NCBI GenBank assembly: GCA_004078665.1
Contig: SCFO01000007.1
Span: 1-64,000, forward strand
Length of the DNA: 64,000 nucleotides
DNA from: Halobacillus fulvus
Lineage (GTDB): Bacteria > Bacillota > Bacilli > Bacillales > Halobacillaceae
Reading direction: 5' to 3'
Shown here piece by piece: positions 1 through 8,665 of the stretch. Both the position numbers and the translations under genes were made by a program. Below the pieces are notes generated by a model. That model saw only the letters and a list, made by a program, of their open reading frames with translations. It made no database searches and was not told the origin of the DNA. Position 1 is the first letter of the stretch; each line of letters begins with the position of its first letter.

Positions 1-27
1 TATTAAGAAAATCGTCCTCATTATAAA

Positions 28-62
28 AGAACGAAGGGGGTAAACCACCCTCGTTCCTTTAA
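28..62 (+). terminator. weak terminator-like hairpin at window start
   Basis: GAACGA-AGGGGG pairs imperfectly (two mismatches) with CCACCCTCGTTC around a TAAA loop, followed by a short T run. It probably ends a gene lying left of the window. Confidence 0.35.
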
Positions 63-127
63 CGTTCGTTGTGTACATAGCAAAATAGGATTTAAATAGT
101 GGCGTGAACAGGTTTCTCAACACTCTG

Positions 128-161
128 AAAAAAGCACTGCTCTCTCAGAGCAGTGCTTTTT
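128..161 (-). terminator. rho-independent terminator of the VOC dioxygenase gene
   Basis: A perfect stem (AAGCACTGCTCT / AGAGCAGTGCTT) with a CTC loop has A and T runs on either side. It starts immediately after the stop codon at 162 and could work in both directions. Confidence 0.85.
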
Positions 162-1139
162 TCATTCCTTTTTAAATTCTTTTGTACTGCGAACCGTATC
201 GATTGGGCGAACTTGTGCCTCGATCTGTTCGCGCTTCGGTTCAAGCATAGGTGGAAGTGAAAGCTTTTCTCCTAGCGTTTCGTAAGGTTCATCCCCCATG
301 AACCCTGGACCATCTGTCGCAAACTCAAACAAAATCTGCGGGGCAACGTTGACGTAAAGGGATTCGAAGTAGTGACGATTGACATATCCTGACGTGCGGA
401 ATCCGAATTTAGGCATCCGGTCGATCCACTCCTCCAATACGCTTCTGTCTTCGACCCGGAACGCCGCATGGTGCACCGTTCCGTAACCTTGTCTTGCTGG
501 AGGCAAGAACGTATTGTGCTCGACAATGACTTGAGCACCATTTCCCCCTTCCCCTACTTCAAAAAGACGGAATGCTCCGTCGTGGGCAATTTCCTTAAAT
601 AAAAGGACTTTTTCAAGCATTTCTTTGAAGTAATCTGCGTTTTCTACGCGGATGTGAAGCGGCCCGAGACCTGTGATCGCATACTCGAGAGGGATGGGAC
701 CGTCCTGCCAAGGGGTTCCTGCTGGTACTCCGTCATCGTTTTCATCTGAAACCAATTCATAAGACTGATCATCAAAATCGACGAACGGAAGCACTTTTTT
801 CCCGAACCGTTCTTGAATCCCTCTATGCTTGACCTCCATCCTGTCGAAGCGCTTCACCCAATATTCGAGCGCTTCATCTGACGGTACGCGCAGGGACGTC
901 CGCGAAATTTCATTTGTTCCGTGAGAACCTTTCGGGATTCCCGGAAAGTCGAAAAACGTCATATCTGTCCCTGGGCTCCCTTTATCATCTGCAAAAAACA
1001 AATGATAGGTTTGAATATCGTCTTGGTTTACCGTCTTTTTCACGAGACGCATCCCAAGAACATATGTGAAAAATTTATAGTTCTCTTCCGCACTGCTCGT
1101 AATCGCGGTAACGTGATGAATGCCTTTTAACCCGTTCAT
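162..1139 (-). CDS. VOC-family ring-cleaving dioxygenase (MhqO/MhqA-like)
   Basis: The 325-residue protein has two vicinal-oxygen-chelate modules, as in the Bacillus hydroquinone/catechol-2,3-dioxygenase group. Seen: GIHHVTAITSSAEENYKFF at the N-terminus, a second module with TVHHAAFRV near residue 220, and a late ILFEFATDGPGF. The histidines and the glutamate fit the metal triad of the family. The start is placed at 1139 because AAAGGAGG lies just upstream; the reading frame continues 40 codons further upstream with no ribosome site. In Bacillus relatives belong to the MhqR quinone-stress regulon, but no MhqR gene lies here. Family is secure; the exact substrate is inferred. Confidence 0.85.
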   Translation of the reverse strand: MNGLKGIHHVTAITSSAEENYKFFTYVLGMRLVKKTVNQDDIQTYHLFFADDKGSPGTDMTFFDFPGIPKGSHGTNEISRTSLRVPSDEALEYWVKRFDRMEVKHRGIQERFGKKVLPFVDFDDQSYELVSDENDDGVPAGTPWQDGPIPLEYAITGLGPLHIRVENADYFKEMLEKVLLFKEIAHDGAFRLFEVGEGGNGAQVIVEHNTFLPPARQGYGTVHHAAFRVEDRSVLEEWIDRMPKFGFRTSGYVNRHYFESLYVNVAPQILFEFATDGPGFMGDEPYETLGEKLSLPPMLEPKREQIEAQVRPIDTVRSTKEFKKE

Positions 1140-1515
1140 AAATTCATCCTCCTTTAGTTTACATTTTGTAATTATCTCAGTTTCAAGATAAATATAAGGC
1201 AAAAAGTAGAGAAAGTCAAAAATTAAAGACTTTTCCTCCTCATACATCCTCATTCTCAAACACCGGTTCCTTTACTCCCAATGCATTTTTCATTTTTTGT
1301 TATAAAAAGATTCATTTATCCTATATAAAAATTAAATAAGTGTAAAAGGTAAAGATAAGGGTTTATCTAGTGTTTACTATAATGGACAAAATTACTTAGA
1401 AAGCACCTTTCCAGTCAAAATCCTTTAATGCTACGATTTTCTATGTGTGATAAAAGTCGAATTCTGCAGAATTTTACACTTTAATAAACTTAGCTTATAT
1501 GGAGGAACATATGCA

Positions 1516-2457
1516 ATGAAACGATTCATTTTACCCTTTGTCTCTTTTGCCTTGTTAGCTGTTGTATCTGTAATCACGGTTCAATCTATGAATGATCGTC
1601 CAAATAGTGAAGCATCATCTAGCCAAGTCTCTGGTGCACTTTCGGTCAACGACTTTTCTGGTAACAATGATGCGGAAAAGATCCAAAATGCGATTAACGC
1701 TGCGGCCAATAGCCAGACGAAAACCGTTTTTCTTCCGGGTGGAGACTATACGATCACCTCTACGATTCAACTGAAGCAGGATGTAAAGCTCGAATTCGCT
1801 CATAATGCGAGATTCGTCGTGTACGGAAATCAAGATGTCCTTCGCGTCGAAAGCAATGCGAGCATCGACGGAGCGTACATAGCGATTGACGATCCGGCCT
1901 TCGATGCCAACGTCCTTTCCTTCAATGGCAAGCATAAGTATTACAACTCCTGGAATCGCTCTACGTTCGAAAACATCAACATTGTCAACTGGTCTGGATC
2001 GCATAACGGAACGGGAATCAACCTTTATTCCGGGGGTGTCCAGCACGAAATTTCCTTCCTGCTGTTTGATAACGTCAAAATGGCAGGACTTCATACAGGT
2101 ATTCACCTGCAGGCGGACAAAGCATCAAGCGGGTATAGCTGGATTAACGCAAACACCTTTAACCACATTACAATCGACGACGCGGTACGCGGCATTTGGA
2201 TGGATTCTAACGTCACCGTTCCGAATGAGGTGAGCGGTAACTCCTTTACAAACCTTCAGATTCAGCTGTCAGCTGCGACTGAAAAAGCGCTTCGTGTTAC
2301 GGGAGAGTTCAATGCGCTAGACGGTGTCATCTGGGATACTCATTTAGTGAACAATCCTTCTCAGATCGTTCATCTGACAAATGAGAGCAAGTCCACGAAG
2401 CTAGATTTGCGTGGGAATGTCGAAATTTATGACCAGGGAAATAATAATGAATACTGA
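1516..2457 (+). CDS. secreted parallel beta-helix (pectate-lyase-like) protein
   Basis: The 313-residue product starts with a signal peptide (MKRF, hydrophobic core to about residue 23). After a Ser-rich linker comes SVNDFSGNNDAEKIQNAI, the typical opening of Pectate_lyase_3/GH28-like right-handed beta-helices, then FLPGGDYTITSTIQL and repeated short beta-strand coils to the C-terminus. No lyase or hydrolase catalytic set could be named with confidence, so it could be a polysaccharide lyase or a non-catalytic binding protein. The start follows GGAGG at 1501-1505; the frame is open upstream to 1447 but that part has no ribosome site. Monocistronic by context. Confidence 0.7.
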   Translation: MKRFILPFVSFALLAVVSVITVQSMNDRPNSEASSSQVSGALSVNDFSGNNDAEKIQNAINAAANSQTKTVFLPGGDYTITSTIQLKQDVKLEFAHNARFVVYGNQDVLRVESNASIDGAYIAIDDPAFDANVLSFNGKHKYYNSWNRSTFENINIVNWSGSHNGTGINLYSGGVQHEISFLLFDNVKMAGLHTGIHLQADKASSGYSWINANTFNHITIDDAVRGIWMDSNVTVPNEVSGNSFTNLQIQLSAATEKALRVTGEFNALDGVIWDTHLVNNPSQIVHLTNESKSTKLDLRGNVEIYDQGNNNEY

Positions 2458-2514
2458 TCTTAAATAAGATCATATTTATCTCTTATAGGTTAAAAGAGTT
2501 TCCCTTATTCTTAA

Positions 2515-2640
2515 CAGAGCTTGGAGGGGCGGAAACACTTGTTGAGCATGCAAGAAACGCACTCAAGACTTTCACTAAACGAACAATGATCCTTTTAACA
2601 GTCATTGCTCCCCCTTTGCTATAAGGGAGTCTTTTCAAGC
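2515..2640 (+). repeat. degenerate copy of the dispersed palindromic element
   Basis: It starts with CAGAGCTTGGAGGGGCGG like the full copies at 4503 and 24706, ends with AAGGGAGTC, and has diverged in the middle. No gene is visible between 2458 and 3020. Confidence 0.5.
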
Positions 2641-2674
2641 GATCAACTTGACAAAATTCCTAAATAAAAATCAT

Positions 2675-2726
2675 AAAACACTTCCTTTCCCCGTATATAT
2701 TTCTAACGGGAGAAGGAAGTGTTTTT
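2675..2726 (+). terminator. rho-independent terminator-like hairpin
   Basis: AAACACTTCCTT pairs with AAGGAAGTGTTT around an AT-rich loop that holds a CCGT/ACGG inner stem. A T run follows on the plus strand. It lies 220 bp beyond the beta-helix gene, the only candidate gene for it. Confidence 0.65.
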
Positions 2727-2772
2727 CTTCAACTTTTTTAATGATTCGATTTAAATATTAGCTTCACAGATG

Positions 2773-2865
2773 AAAATTCCGTTTCACCCTCACCAAGGTC
2801 AGCACTGATATTTACGCACATTTTACTTCCAGAACTCCCATTTCTCTTATTGAAACGGAAATTTT
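2773..2865. repeat. 14-bp inverted repeats flanking about 65 bp (MITE-like)
   Basis: AAAATTCCGTTTCA on the left faces TGAAACGGAAATTTT on the right; the arms are complementary except for one extra base. The TTCCG/CGGAA ends resemble those of the 168-bp element, so this may be a deleted relative of that family. Confidence 0.45.
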
Positions 2866-2932
2866 AGCGTTTCACTATCCACTCTATGATGCAACAAAAG
2901 AATCATTATGAAGAATTTATCCCTGTAAAGCA

Positions 2933-2989
2933 TTGACTTCTATTTCAATATCCTGTAATTTAGTTACCTAATACCAAGTATATAGGTAA
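2933..2989 (+). promoter_or_regulatory. promoter and operator-like inverted repeat before tcyP
   Basis: TTGACT (2933-2938) and TAATTT (2956-2961) stand 17 bp apart. The inverted repeat TTACCTA...TAGGTAA (2964-2989), with inner ATAC/GTAT, covers the expected transcription start, a position typical for a repressor. In B. subtilis the cysteine repressor CymR controls tcyP, but this repeat does not clearly match the CymR box as I know it. Confidence 0.5.
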
Positions 2990-3020
2990 GAATAATTGTA
3001 ATTACGAGGAGGTCCACACG

Positions 3021-4415
3021 TTGGAAACATTTTTAGTTGTGTTAAACATCGCTCTTATTGTAGGTCTTATTTTTGTTTTGTTCCGCATGCAGAAGAAACA
3101 TTTATCCTTCAGCAAGCGGGTATTCGCCGGATTAGGGTTCGGGGTTCTACTCGGCACCTATTTACAGCTCGCCTATGGGGCTGGATCGGAAATTGTTGCT
3201 CAGACCACAGATTGGTACAACATCGCAGGTCGTGGCTATGTGCGACTCTTGATGATGATCGTCATTCCGCTCGTCATGGTATCGATCATTCAGTCGATCA
3301 TCAATTTGGAGAAGTCGTCTGAACTCGGAAAGATTTCCCTTTGGATTATCGGTGTTCTCGTATCTACAACGATGATCGCTGCTTTGATTGGGATTGGTTC
3401 CTCTTATGCTTTTGATTTGAATGCGAACCAGATTGAAGCTGGGCAAGCAGAAGCTGACCGCGGATTATACTTAGAAGAAACACTTTCAGAAGTAGAAAAC
3501 ATGTCGACACCACAGAAGATTTTAGAATTCATACCAGCCAATCCGTTCCAAGACATGACGGGTGACCGTGCGACTTCTACCATTGCAGTCGTCATCTTTT
3601 CGGCTATTGTCGGGGTCGCGGTTCTTGGAGTCAGACGGAAACAGCCGGAACACGCTGAGATTTTTGTAAAAGGAGTTAATGCGGTTTATGCCGTCGTCAT
3701 GCGTATTGTGACTCTTGTCCTACGATTGACACCGATCGGAATTATGGGACTGATGGCGACAACCGTAGCCAGAACAGACATCGCCGGTATTCTTGAACTC
3801 GGGAAATTCGTACTCGCTTCTTACGCTGCACTCGGAGCGATGTTCATCATCCATTTAGTATTGATCGGCGTATTCGGTCTCAATCCACTTACGTATTTAA
3901 GAAAAGTTCTTCCTGTTCTCGGATTCGCCTTCACTTCACGCTCAAGTGCTGGTACGATTCCGTTGAATATTTCAGCACAAAAGAACAGCCTTGGCGTAGA
4001 TGAAGGAGTGGCCAACATGTCTGCCTCGTTCGGCGCAACCATTGGCCAAAACGGCTGTGCAGGTATTTACCCTGCGATGCTCGCGGTCATGATTGCCCCG
4101 TCTGTCGGAATCGATCCGCTCAGCCCTGGATTCCTTTTACAATTGATCCTGATTGTCGGAATCAGTTCCTTCGGGGTCGCAGGCGTCGGTGGGGGGGCAA
4201 CCTTTGCTGCATTGATCGTGTTGTCTTCCATGAACCTGCCCGTTGCACTCGCTGGTCTCTTGATTTCGGTCGAACCACTGATCGATATGGGACGTACAGC
4301 ACTTAACGTAAACGGAGCGATGACATCCGGTACCATCACATCACGCGTTTTGAAAAAGTTGAATATCGACCGCTTTAATGATCGTGAAGCGATTGAAAAA
4401 GATATTGCAGTCTGA
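3021..4415 (+). CDS. tcyP: L-cystine symporter TcyP (DAACS family)
   Basis: The 464-residue membrane protein of the sodium:dicarboxylate symporter fold matches the length and features of Bacillus TcyP. It opens with METFLVVLNIALIVGLIFVL. Other features are RGYVRLLMMIVIPLVMVSI, a serine-rich re-entrant hairpin (FTSRSSAGTIPLNI, about residue 310), GATIGQNGCAGIYPA, and a late DMGRTALNVNGAM that resembles the family substrate-binding NMDGT region. It imports cystine across the cytoplasmic membrane. Start is TTG, 7 bp after GAGGAGGT. Monocistronic, with its own promoter and terminator. Confidence 0.9.
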   Translation: METFLVVLNIALIVGLIFVLFRMQKKHLSFSKRVFAGLGFGVLLGTYLQLAYGAGSEIVAQTTDWYNIAGRGYVRLLMMIVIPLVMVSIIQSIINLEKSSELGKISLWIIGVLVSTTMIAALIGIGSSYAFDLNANQIEAGQAEADRGLYLEETLSEVENMSTPQKILEFIPANPFQDMTGDRATSTIAVVIFSAIVGVAVLGVRRKQPEHAEIFVKGVNAVYAVVMRIVTLVLRLTPIGIMGLMATTVARTDIAGILELGKFVLASYAALGAMFIIHLVLIGVFGLNPLTYLRKVLPVLGFAFTSRSSAGTIPLNISAQKNSLGVDEGVANMSASFGATIGQNGCAGIYPAMLAVMIAPSVGIDPLSPGFLLQLILIVGISSFGVAGVGGGATFAALIVLSSMNLPVALAGLLISVEPLIDMGRTALNVNGAMTSGTITSRVLKKLNIDRFNDREAIEKDIAV

Positions 4416-4424
4416 TCACAGACT

Positions 4425-4466
4425 AAAACACCCTGAAGCCATGTATGGACTTCAGGGTGTTTTTTA
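4425..4466 (+). terminator. tcyP terminator
   Basis: AACACCCTGAAG and CTTCAGGGTGTT form a perfect stem with T6 following, 10 bp after the tcyP stop. Confidence 0.9.
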
Positions 4467-4502
4467 TTGGCTCTATTAAAACTTAGCGTTCATACTAGAA
4501 AG

Positions 4503-4670
4503 TTTCCGCATTTTATATCAGAGCTTGGAGGAGTGGGAAATAACTCGCTTTCCATGGGCGGGTGCTGAGCTTCCTCGTCGTTTCACTCCTGCGGGATCTC
4601 AGCCTGCCCTTTCCTCCCCATAGGAGTCTCATCATTTCCCGCTCCTCCTGCCAGAATGAGTGAACGGAAA
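4503..4670. repeat. full-length dispersed palindromic element, copy 1 (168 bp)
   Basis: Bounded by TTTCCG and CGGAAA. The inner arms GGAGGAGTGGGAAA and TTTCCCGCTCCTCC are complementary, and the centre holds CTCGCTTTCCATGGGCGG, GCTGAGCTTCCTC and GGGATCTCAGC. It does not look coding. Matching copies lie at 24706-24872 and, inverted, at 43917-44084. Confidence 0.85.
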
Positions 4671-4779
4671 CATCACGGCACGTTTTGACTGACAGTGGGA
4701 AGACGCGCATTCGATTTCCTATAGTTCCATCAACACCGGTCTTTAACAGAGCCTTTTATTAAATCTGGACCATAAGCCA

Positions 4780-5958
4780 TTAAGGAATCGTTAATACCTG
4801 TCCAATCCGAATGTAGTATGGAGAGGTAATGTTGTTGGCAGCCGCTAGTTTCTGATAAGTTGTCCCGTGGTTAAGCGCGATGCGATACAGCGTGTCCCCG
4901 GCTTTTACGGTGTACGTTTTGTTCGTTTGGTCTGTGCCCGGAACCTTCAATACTTGACCGACTCTGATCAGACTAGGATTTGAAATGTTGTTTAGAGATG
5001 CTAACTCTGTAACCGTCATCCCGTATCGCCTAGCGATACTGTACATTGTATCGCCTGCTTTCACCGTGTACGTCGATGAGCCCGTTGGAGGCTGTGTCGG
5101 GTTTGGAGAAGACCCGGAGCCTGGAATCGTCAGTACCTGTCCAACCCTGATCAAGCTTGGGTTTGTAACCCCATTCGCTTCGGCAAGATCGTCTACGCGA
5201 ACGCCATATCGGGTGGCGATCCGGTATAAAGTGTCACCAGCTTTTACTGTATAAGTCGTTCCACTGCTTTTCATTCCAAGCAATTGCGACACCGTCACGA
5301 ATTCATACCCGAGGGCATCCAGTTCTTGAATGATATCAGGCAATGCATATCGCGTCCCGCCCGCTCCCGCTCCGGTGTGCATCAAAATGATGGAACCGGG
5401 TTCGATCCCATTCAGGACACGAATGGTAATATCATTTTTCGTCAGTCCTTTCCAATCTAGCGTGTCGATGTTCCAGTGAAGTGTATGCGTATAACCGGCA
5501 TCACCTACAGCCTTTAAGACATTGGAATTCACAGCACCAAAAGGCGCACGGAACAAAGGTTTTGTTGAGACCCCTGTCACCTGCTTGATGATGTCTTCTG
5601 TTCTTTTCAATTCAGATGCTATTTGGGAGGAGGATAATTTCGTAAAGTCCGGGTGGGAATAAGAGTGGTTACCGATTTCATGTCCTTGGTTCACAATCGC
5701 TCGAATAGACGACGGATGATTATTTGTTCCAGAACCCGTCAGAAAGAATGTGGCTTTGACATTGTATTGCGAAAGGGTTTGTAGAATATGGCTGATATTC
5801 GTACCATCTGAACCATCATCAAACGTGAGAGCTACTACTTTTTCGGAAGTGTTTCCTTTTGTTACAAATGTGGAAGGTGCTGCACTGACAGTAGAGAAGG
5901 GAAATAATAAAAACAGCAGGAAGAGGATCACCGTGACTGAAGCGACTTTCCGTATCAT
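4780..5958 (-). CDS. secreted polysaccharide deacetylase with three LysM domains
   Basis: 392 residues. A signal peptide (about 1-26) is followed by a NodB/CE4 domain with TFDDGSDG (catalytic Asp and metal Asp, about 47-48), [10 protein letters not shown] (zinc His about 98 and 102), RAPFGA and ILMHTGAG. Three LysM repeats follow (about 235-280, 296-341, 348-392), each starting TYTVKAGDT, joined by Ser/Pro/Thr linkers. The likely role is N-deacetylation of peptidoglycan or another GlcNAc polymer at the wall. Motif 1 has S where most members have P, so activity is probable, not certain. The start is the second Met of the open frame, because AAAAGGGGTGA precedes it; the frame runs 8 codons further up. 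No terminator is obvious. Confidence 0.88.
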   Translation of the reverse strand: MIRKVASVTVILFLLFLLFPFSTVSAAPSTFVTKGNTSEKVVALTFDDGSDGTNISHILQTLSQYNVKATFFLTGSGTNNHPSSIRAIVNQGHEIGNHSYSHPDFTKLSSSQIASELKRTEDIIKQVTGVSTKPLFRAPFGAVNSNVLKAVGDAGYTHTLHWNIDTLDWKGLTKNDITIRVLNGIEPGSIILMHTGAGAGGTRYALPDIIQELDALGYEFVTVSQLLGMKSSGTTYTVKAGDTLYRIATRYGVRVDDLAEANGVTNPSLIRVGQVLTIPGSGSSPNPTQPPTGSSTYTVKAGDTMYSIARRYGMTVTELASLNNISNPSLIRVGQVLKVPGTDQTNKTYTVKAGDTLYRIALNHGTTYQKLAAANNITSPYYIRIGQVLTIP

Positions 5959-6101
5959 CTCATTCACCCCTTTTGTATTCATGCCAGCTCATGGCTGACA
6001 TATGTAGGAGGCAATGAGGATTGCTATATGTCTATAATTCTATTATACCCTATTTCAGATACGGCTATTACAAGATTCGACAGGAATTATTTCCCGCGCA
6101 A

Positions 6102-6141
6102 TAAAAAGACAGCTGTCCTCAAGATGTGACAGCTGTCTTCT
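6102..6141 (-). terminator. terminator of the GHL10 gene
   Basis: GAAGACAGCTGTC and GACAGCTGTCTT pair around a 10-bp loop, followed on the minus strand by TTTTTAT. It directly follows the stop codon at 6145. Confidence 0.9.
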
Positions 6142-6144
6142 TTG

Positions 6145-8484
6145 TTATTGTTGCTTTTCGTAGTAATAATTCAGCCATTTGGAAATTTGATCGAGTTTAC
6201 TAGACAAACGTTCAGCTACAGGATGTTCTAGACTGTCCATAGCTCCGATCGCGTCGATTGTTTTCTCCATTTCTTTTTCTACCTTATCAATCTTAAGAGA
6301 ATGGGCTGGACGCTCCATCATGTTACTCCAGTTCCGTAATTCGTTGATTAATTTTTGACCGTCAGACTGACTAACGGCTCCTTTAGGCAAGTAAATCGCT
6401 TCGGTCTGTTCGATCAGTTCCTCAACCGTTGCAAGTACAGCTTCTCTTGGGTTCTCCCCAGGGTTCACAGCGTCTTCACGCCACGGTCCTTTTCCTAACG
6501 CATCGACAGAAGGTGCGCTCGCTTGACCAAACGCGAACATGTTGACTCCGGATGTTCCATAAGCTGCAGATAACACATCATCCACTGCTGCTTTTTCACC
6601 CAGATGATGGTAGAAGGAGTAAATGCCTGTATAGTACATCGTAGACTCAGGCATCAGTTGCTTACTAGCTTCGACTGTCGACTGGATGCTGTTGAAATCG
6701 TGTCCATATGCCTGCGGAATGACGCCATCAATATCATCGACCCAATCACTGATCAATACCGCTTCTGGTCCCGGCTCAGGTGTGGCCGTCAGCATGAAGG
6801 AAGGTTCGATTGATTTGCTTTGTTCATGAAGCTTATGGACAAAGTCATTCTCCTGTTCACGAAGCCAAAGCTCCCATTCTTCCCACAGCTCATCTGCTGC
6901 CTCTAAGTCCTTAGGATCCACCCCATACTCTGCTTCAAAACGTTCACGGTTGGAATCGCTGAAGCTGTAGGCCTTTTCAAAATCATGGTGAGGGTAACGC
7001 ATATAATCAATGTTCAATCCGGTGATATCATATTCTTTTTGCTGTTCCTCGTAAATGGCAAGCATGAATTCCTGCACTTCAGGATTTGCGATATCCAGCC
7101 AGTAATAGTTGCTACCGGAGTCAGAACCGACTTCGCCCTCCGCATCATTCCTTTGAACGGCTGTCCATTCTGGGTACACTTCAAATTGAGAAGGCAATCC
7201 TAAACTGCTGTGACCGATCATGAAACCATCTGTCCATGATTGAACCGTGATGCCACGCTTTTCCCCTTCTTGGATGAAGGCTTGCAAAATATCGGACCCG
7301 TACTCCCCATAATCATTGCCAGCGAAGTTCGGGTGCTGTTCAGGCAATCCGTAACTCTTCATCGTATCACTAGGGAAGATCGTATATCCCCAGAATGTCG
7401 TCTCCAAGTATAGAGAATTGAAGCCTGCCTTTTCCATCCGGTCAAGCGTCCGTGTCACATCATTCAAATCCTGCTCTTCCGGGCGATACCAAATGGCACG
7501 TTGCTCCCCGACCTCGGAAGGGAGCGAGTAATAGTACGCGTCATAAGCCTTCTGGGTAGCTTCCTGCGTATAGGCTAGCGCCTGTTGCGGATCTTGGCTT
7601 TGGATCTCTGCCGCTTTCTTCAATAATTCTTCCGCTTCCTGGATCGAAGCCTCGGCTTGATCGAAAGCCGCATCTACATAGTTTTCTTCTGCATAAGCGA
7701 GACTCTCTCGGGCTTCTTCTAAAGCCTGTTCGCTCTTAAAGATGAATGTAGAAGCATCACGAATCAATTCGACTACCCCATCTTTTTCATACATGACTTT
7801 CATACCGATCTCCGCTGTCTTCAAGAAGTCTGCTCCTTCGCCATGACCACTGACAACGAATCCATTTTCAGGGATCGCACTGTCTCCTCCACCAATTTTC
7901 GTCACAACGCCTTCTGTAACAGTGATTTCATATCCGTAAGGGTTCGTGCCTGTACTTGCTCCAAAATCACTTGTATAGACGAGAAGCTGACCCGCTCCGC
8001 GGTTACCTGGAAAAGGTGCTCCATCCGGGTTCGACTCGTCTGTCGGGTTCACATCGTCTAACTCACGCGCCGAACGTTTTTCTACTGGCTCTGTGATGTC
8101 CACTTCTTCTCCAATCTCAAGCTTTTGTAAGTAATCCACTGCTGAAGATGAAGTGCTTGTCGAGAGCACCACCCCGTTTTCCGGTATCGCCTGGTCTCCT
8201 CCACCAGATCCGATCACTTCAAATGTTGTCAGTCCTGTCTTTTCAAGCACGACTTCATAAGAAGACCCCGCATTTGTTTCTGTAAAATAACTGAATGTCG
8301 GATCAAACAGAATGAGCTTGTTCGTGTTATTCCGGTTGTTCTCGTCATCAATCACGATTGTTTCTCCATTCTCATTCGTAACCGTCGGCTTGTCTGATTC
8401 TTCAGCAAAAGCAGATAATCCCATCCAAGACATCAAGAGGACAAAAGCTAAACTTACAGCAGCAACCTTCCACTGTTTCTTCAT
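6145..8484 (-). CDS. secreted family-10-like glycosidase (GHL10/DUF187)
   Basis: 779 residues. A signal peptide (about 1-27) is followed by two related ~90-residue stretches, each with GGGDQAIPENG or GGGDSAIPENG, and a coiled region (about 250-300). The catalytic barrel runs from about 315 to 650: REAIWYRPEEQDLNDV-like opening, GFNSLYLETTFWGY, ITVQSWTDGF, WLDIANPEVQEF, GLNIDYMRYPHHDF and DGVIPQAYGHDF. The last ~100 residues are helical. It probably cuts an extracellular polysaccharide feeding the ABC uptake operon upstream. Ribosome site GGAGGG. It has its own leader with a cre-like box and the same operator-like motif as the operon, so it likely belongs to the same regulon. Glycan target unknown. 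Confidence 0.82.
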   Translation of the reverse strand: MKKQWKVAAVSLAFVLLMSWMGLSAFAEESDKPTVTNENGETIVIDDENNRNNTNKLILFDPTFSYFTETNAGSSYEVVLEKTGLTTFEVIGSGGGDQAIPENGVVLSTSTSSSAVDYLQKLEIGEEVDITEPVEKRSARELDDVNPTDESNPDGAPFPGNRGAGQLLVYTSDFGASTGTNPYGYEITVTEGVVTKIGGGDSAIPENGFVVSGHGEGADFLKTAEIGMKVMYEKDGVVELIRDASTFIFKSEQALEEARESLAYAEENYVDAAFDQAEASIQEAEELLKKAAEIQSQDPQQALAYTQEATQKAYDAYYYSLPSEVGEQRAIWYRPEEQDLNDVTRTLDRMEKAGFNSLYLETTFWGYTIFPSDTMKSYGLPEQHPNFAGNDYGEYGSDILQAFIQEGEKRGITVQSWTDGFMIGHSSLGLPSQFEVYPEWTAVQRNDAEGEVGSDSGSNYYWLDIANPEVQEFMLAIYEEQQKEYDITGLNIDYMRYPHHDFEKAYSFSDSNRERFEAEYGVDPKDLEAADELWEEWELWLREQENDFVHKLHEQSKSIEPSFMLTATPEPGPEAVLISDWVDDIDGVIPQAYGHDFNSIQSTVEASKQLMPESTMYYTGIYSFYHHLGEKAAVDDVLSAAYGTSGVNMFAFGQASAPSVDALGKGPWREDAVNPGENPREAVLATVEELIEQTEAIYLPKGAVSQSDGQKLINELRNWSNMMERPAHSLKIDKVEKEMEKTIDAIGAMDSLEHPVAERLSSKLDQISKWLNYYYEKQQ

Positions 8485-8505
8485 TGAATCCCTCCATCGT
8501 TTTTA

Positions 8506-8519
8506 TGTATGCGTTTACA
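8506..8519 (-). promoter_or_regulatory. cre-like (CcpA) site in the GHL10 leader
   Basis: TGTAAACGCATACA on the minus strand matches the cre consensus TGWAANCGNTNWCA with one mismatch, about 20 bp before the GHL10 start. This would give glucose repression. Confidence 0.55.
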
Positions 8520-8563
8520 GGATGTTACAAAAAATAATACCACAATTTTCTGAAAATAACGGA

Positions 8564-8579
8564 TATTTTCTTCAAAATA
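8564..8579 (-). promoter_or_regulatory. operator-like motif upstream of the GHL10 gene
   Basis: TATTTTGAAGAAAATA (minus strand) is palindromic in TATTTT/AAAATA. It differs by two positions from the motif before the uptake operon at 20671-20686. A second palindrome, ATTTTCAGAAAAT, sits 20 bp downstream toward the gene. Confidence 0.5.
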
Positions 8580-8665
8580 ATAGTTAAGTTGGATAAATCC
8601 TTCATAAAATACCCAAAATGGATGAAGTGGATAGTCCTAAAGGTTCAGGTCTGCCCACCTCATCC

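Noticed and set aside
1615-2106. 163-codon minus-strand ORF
   Set aside because: Antisense shadow of the beta-helix gene without start signals.
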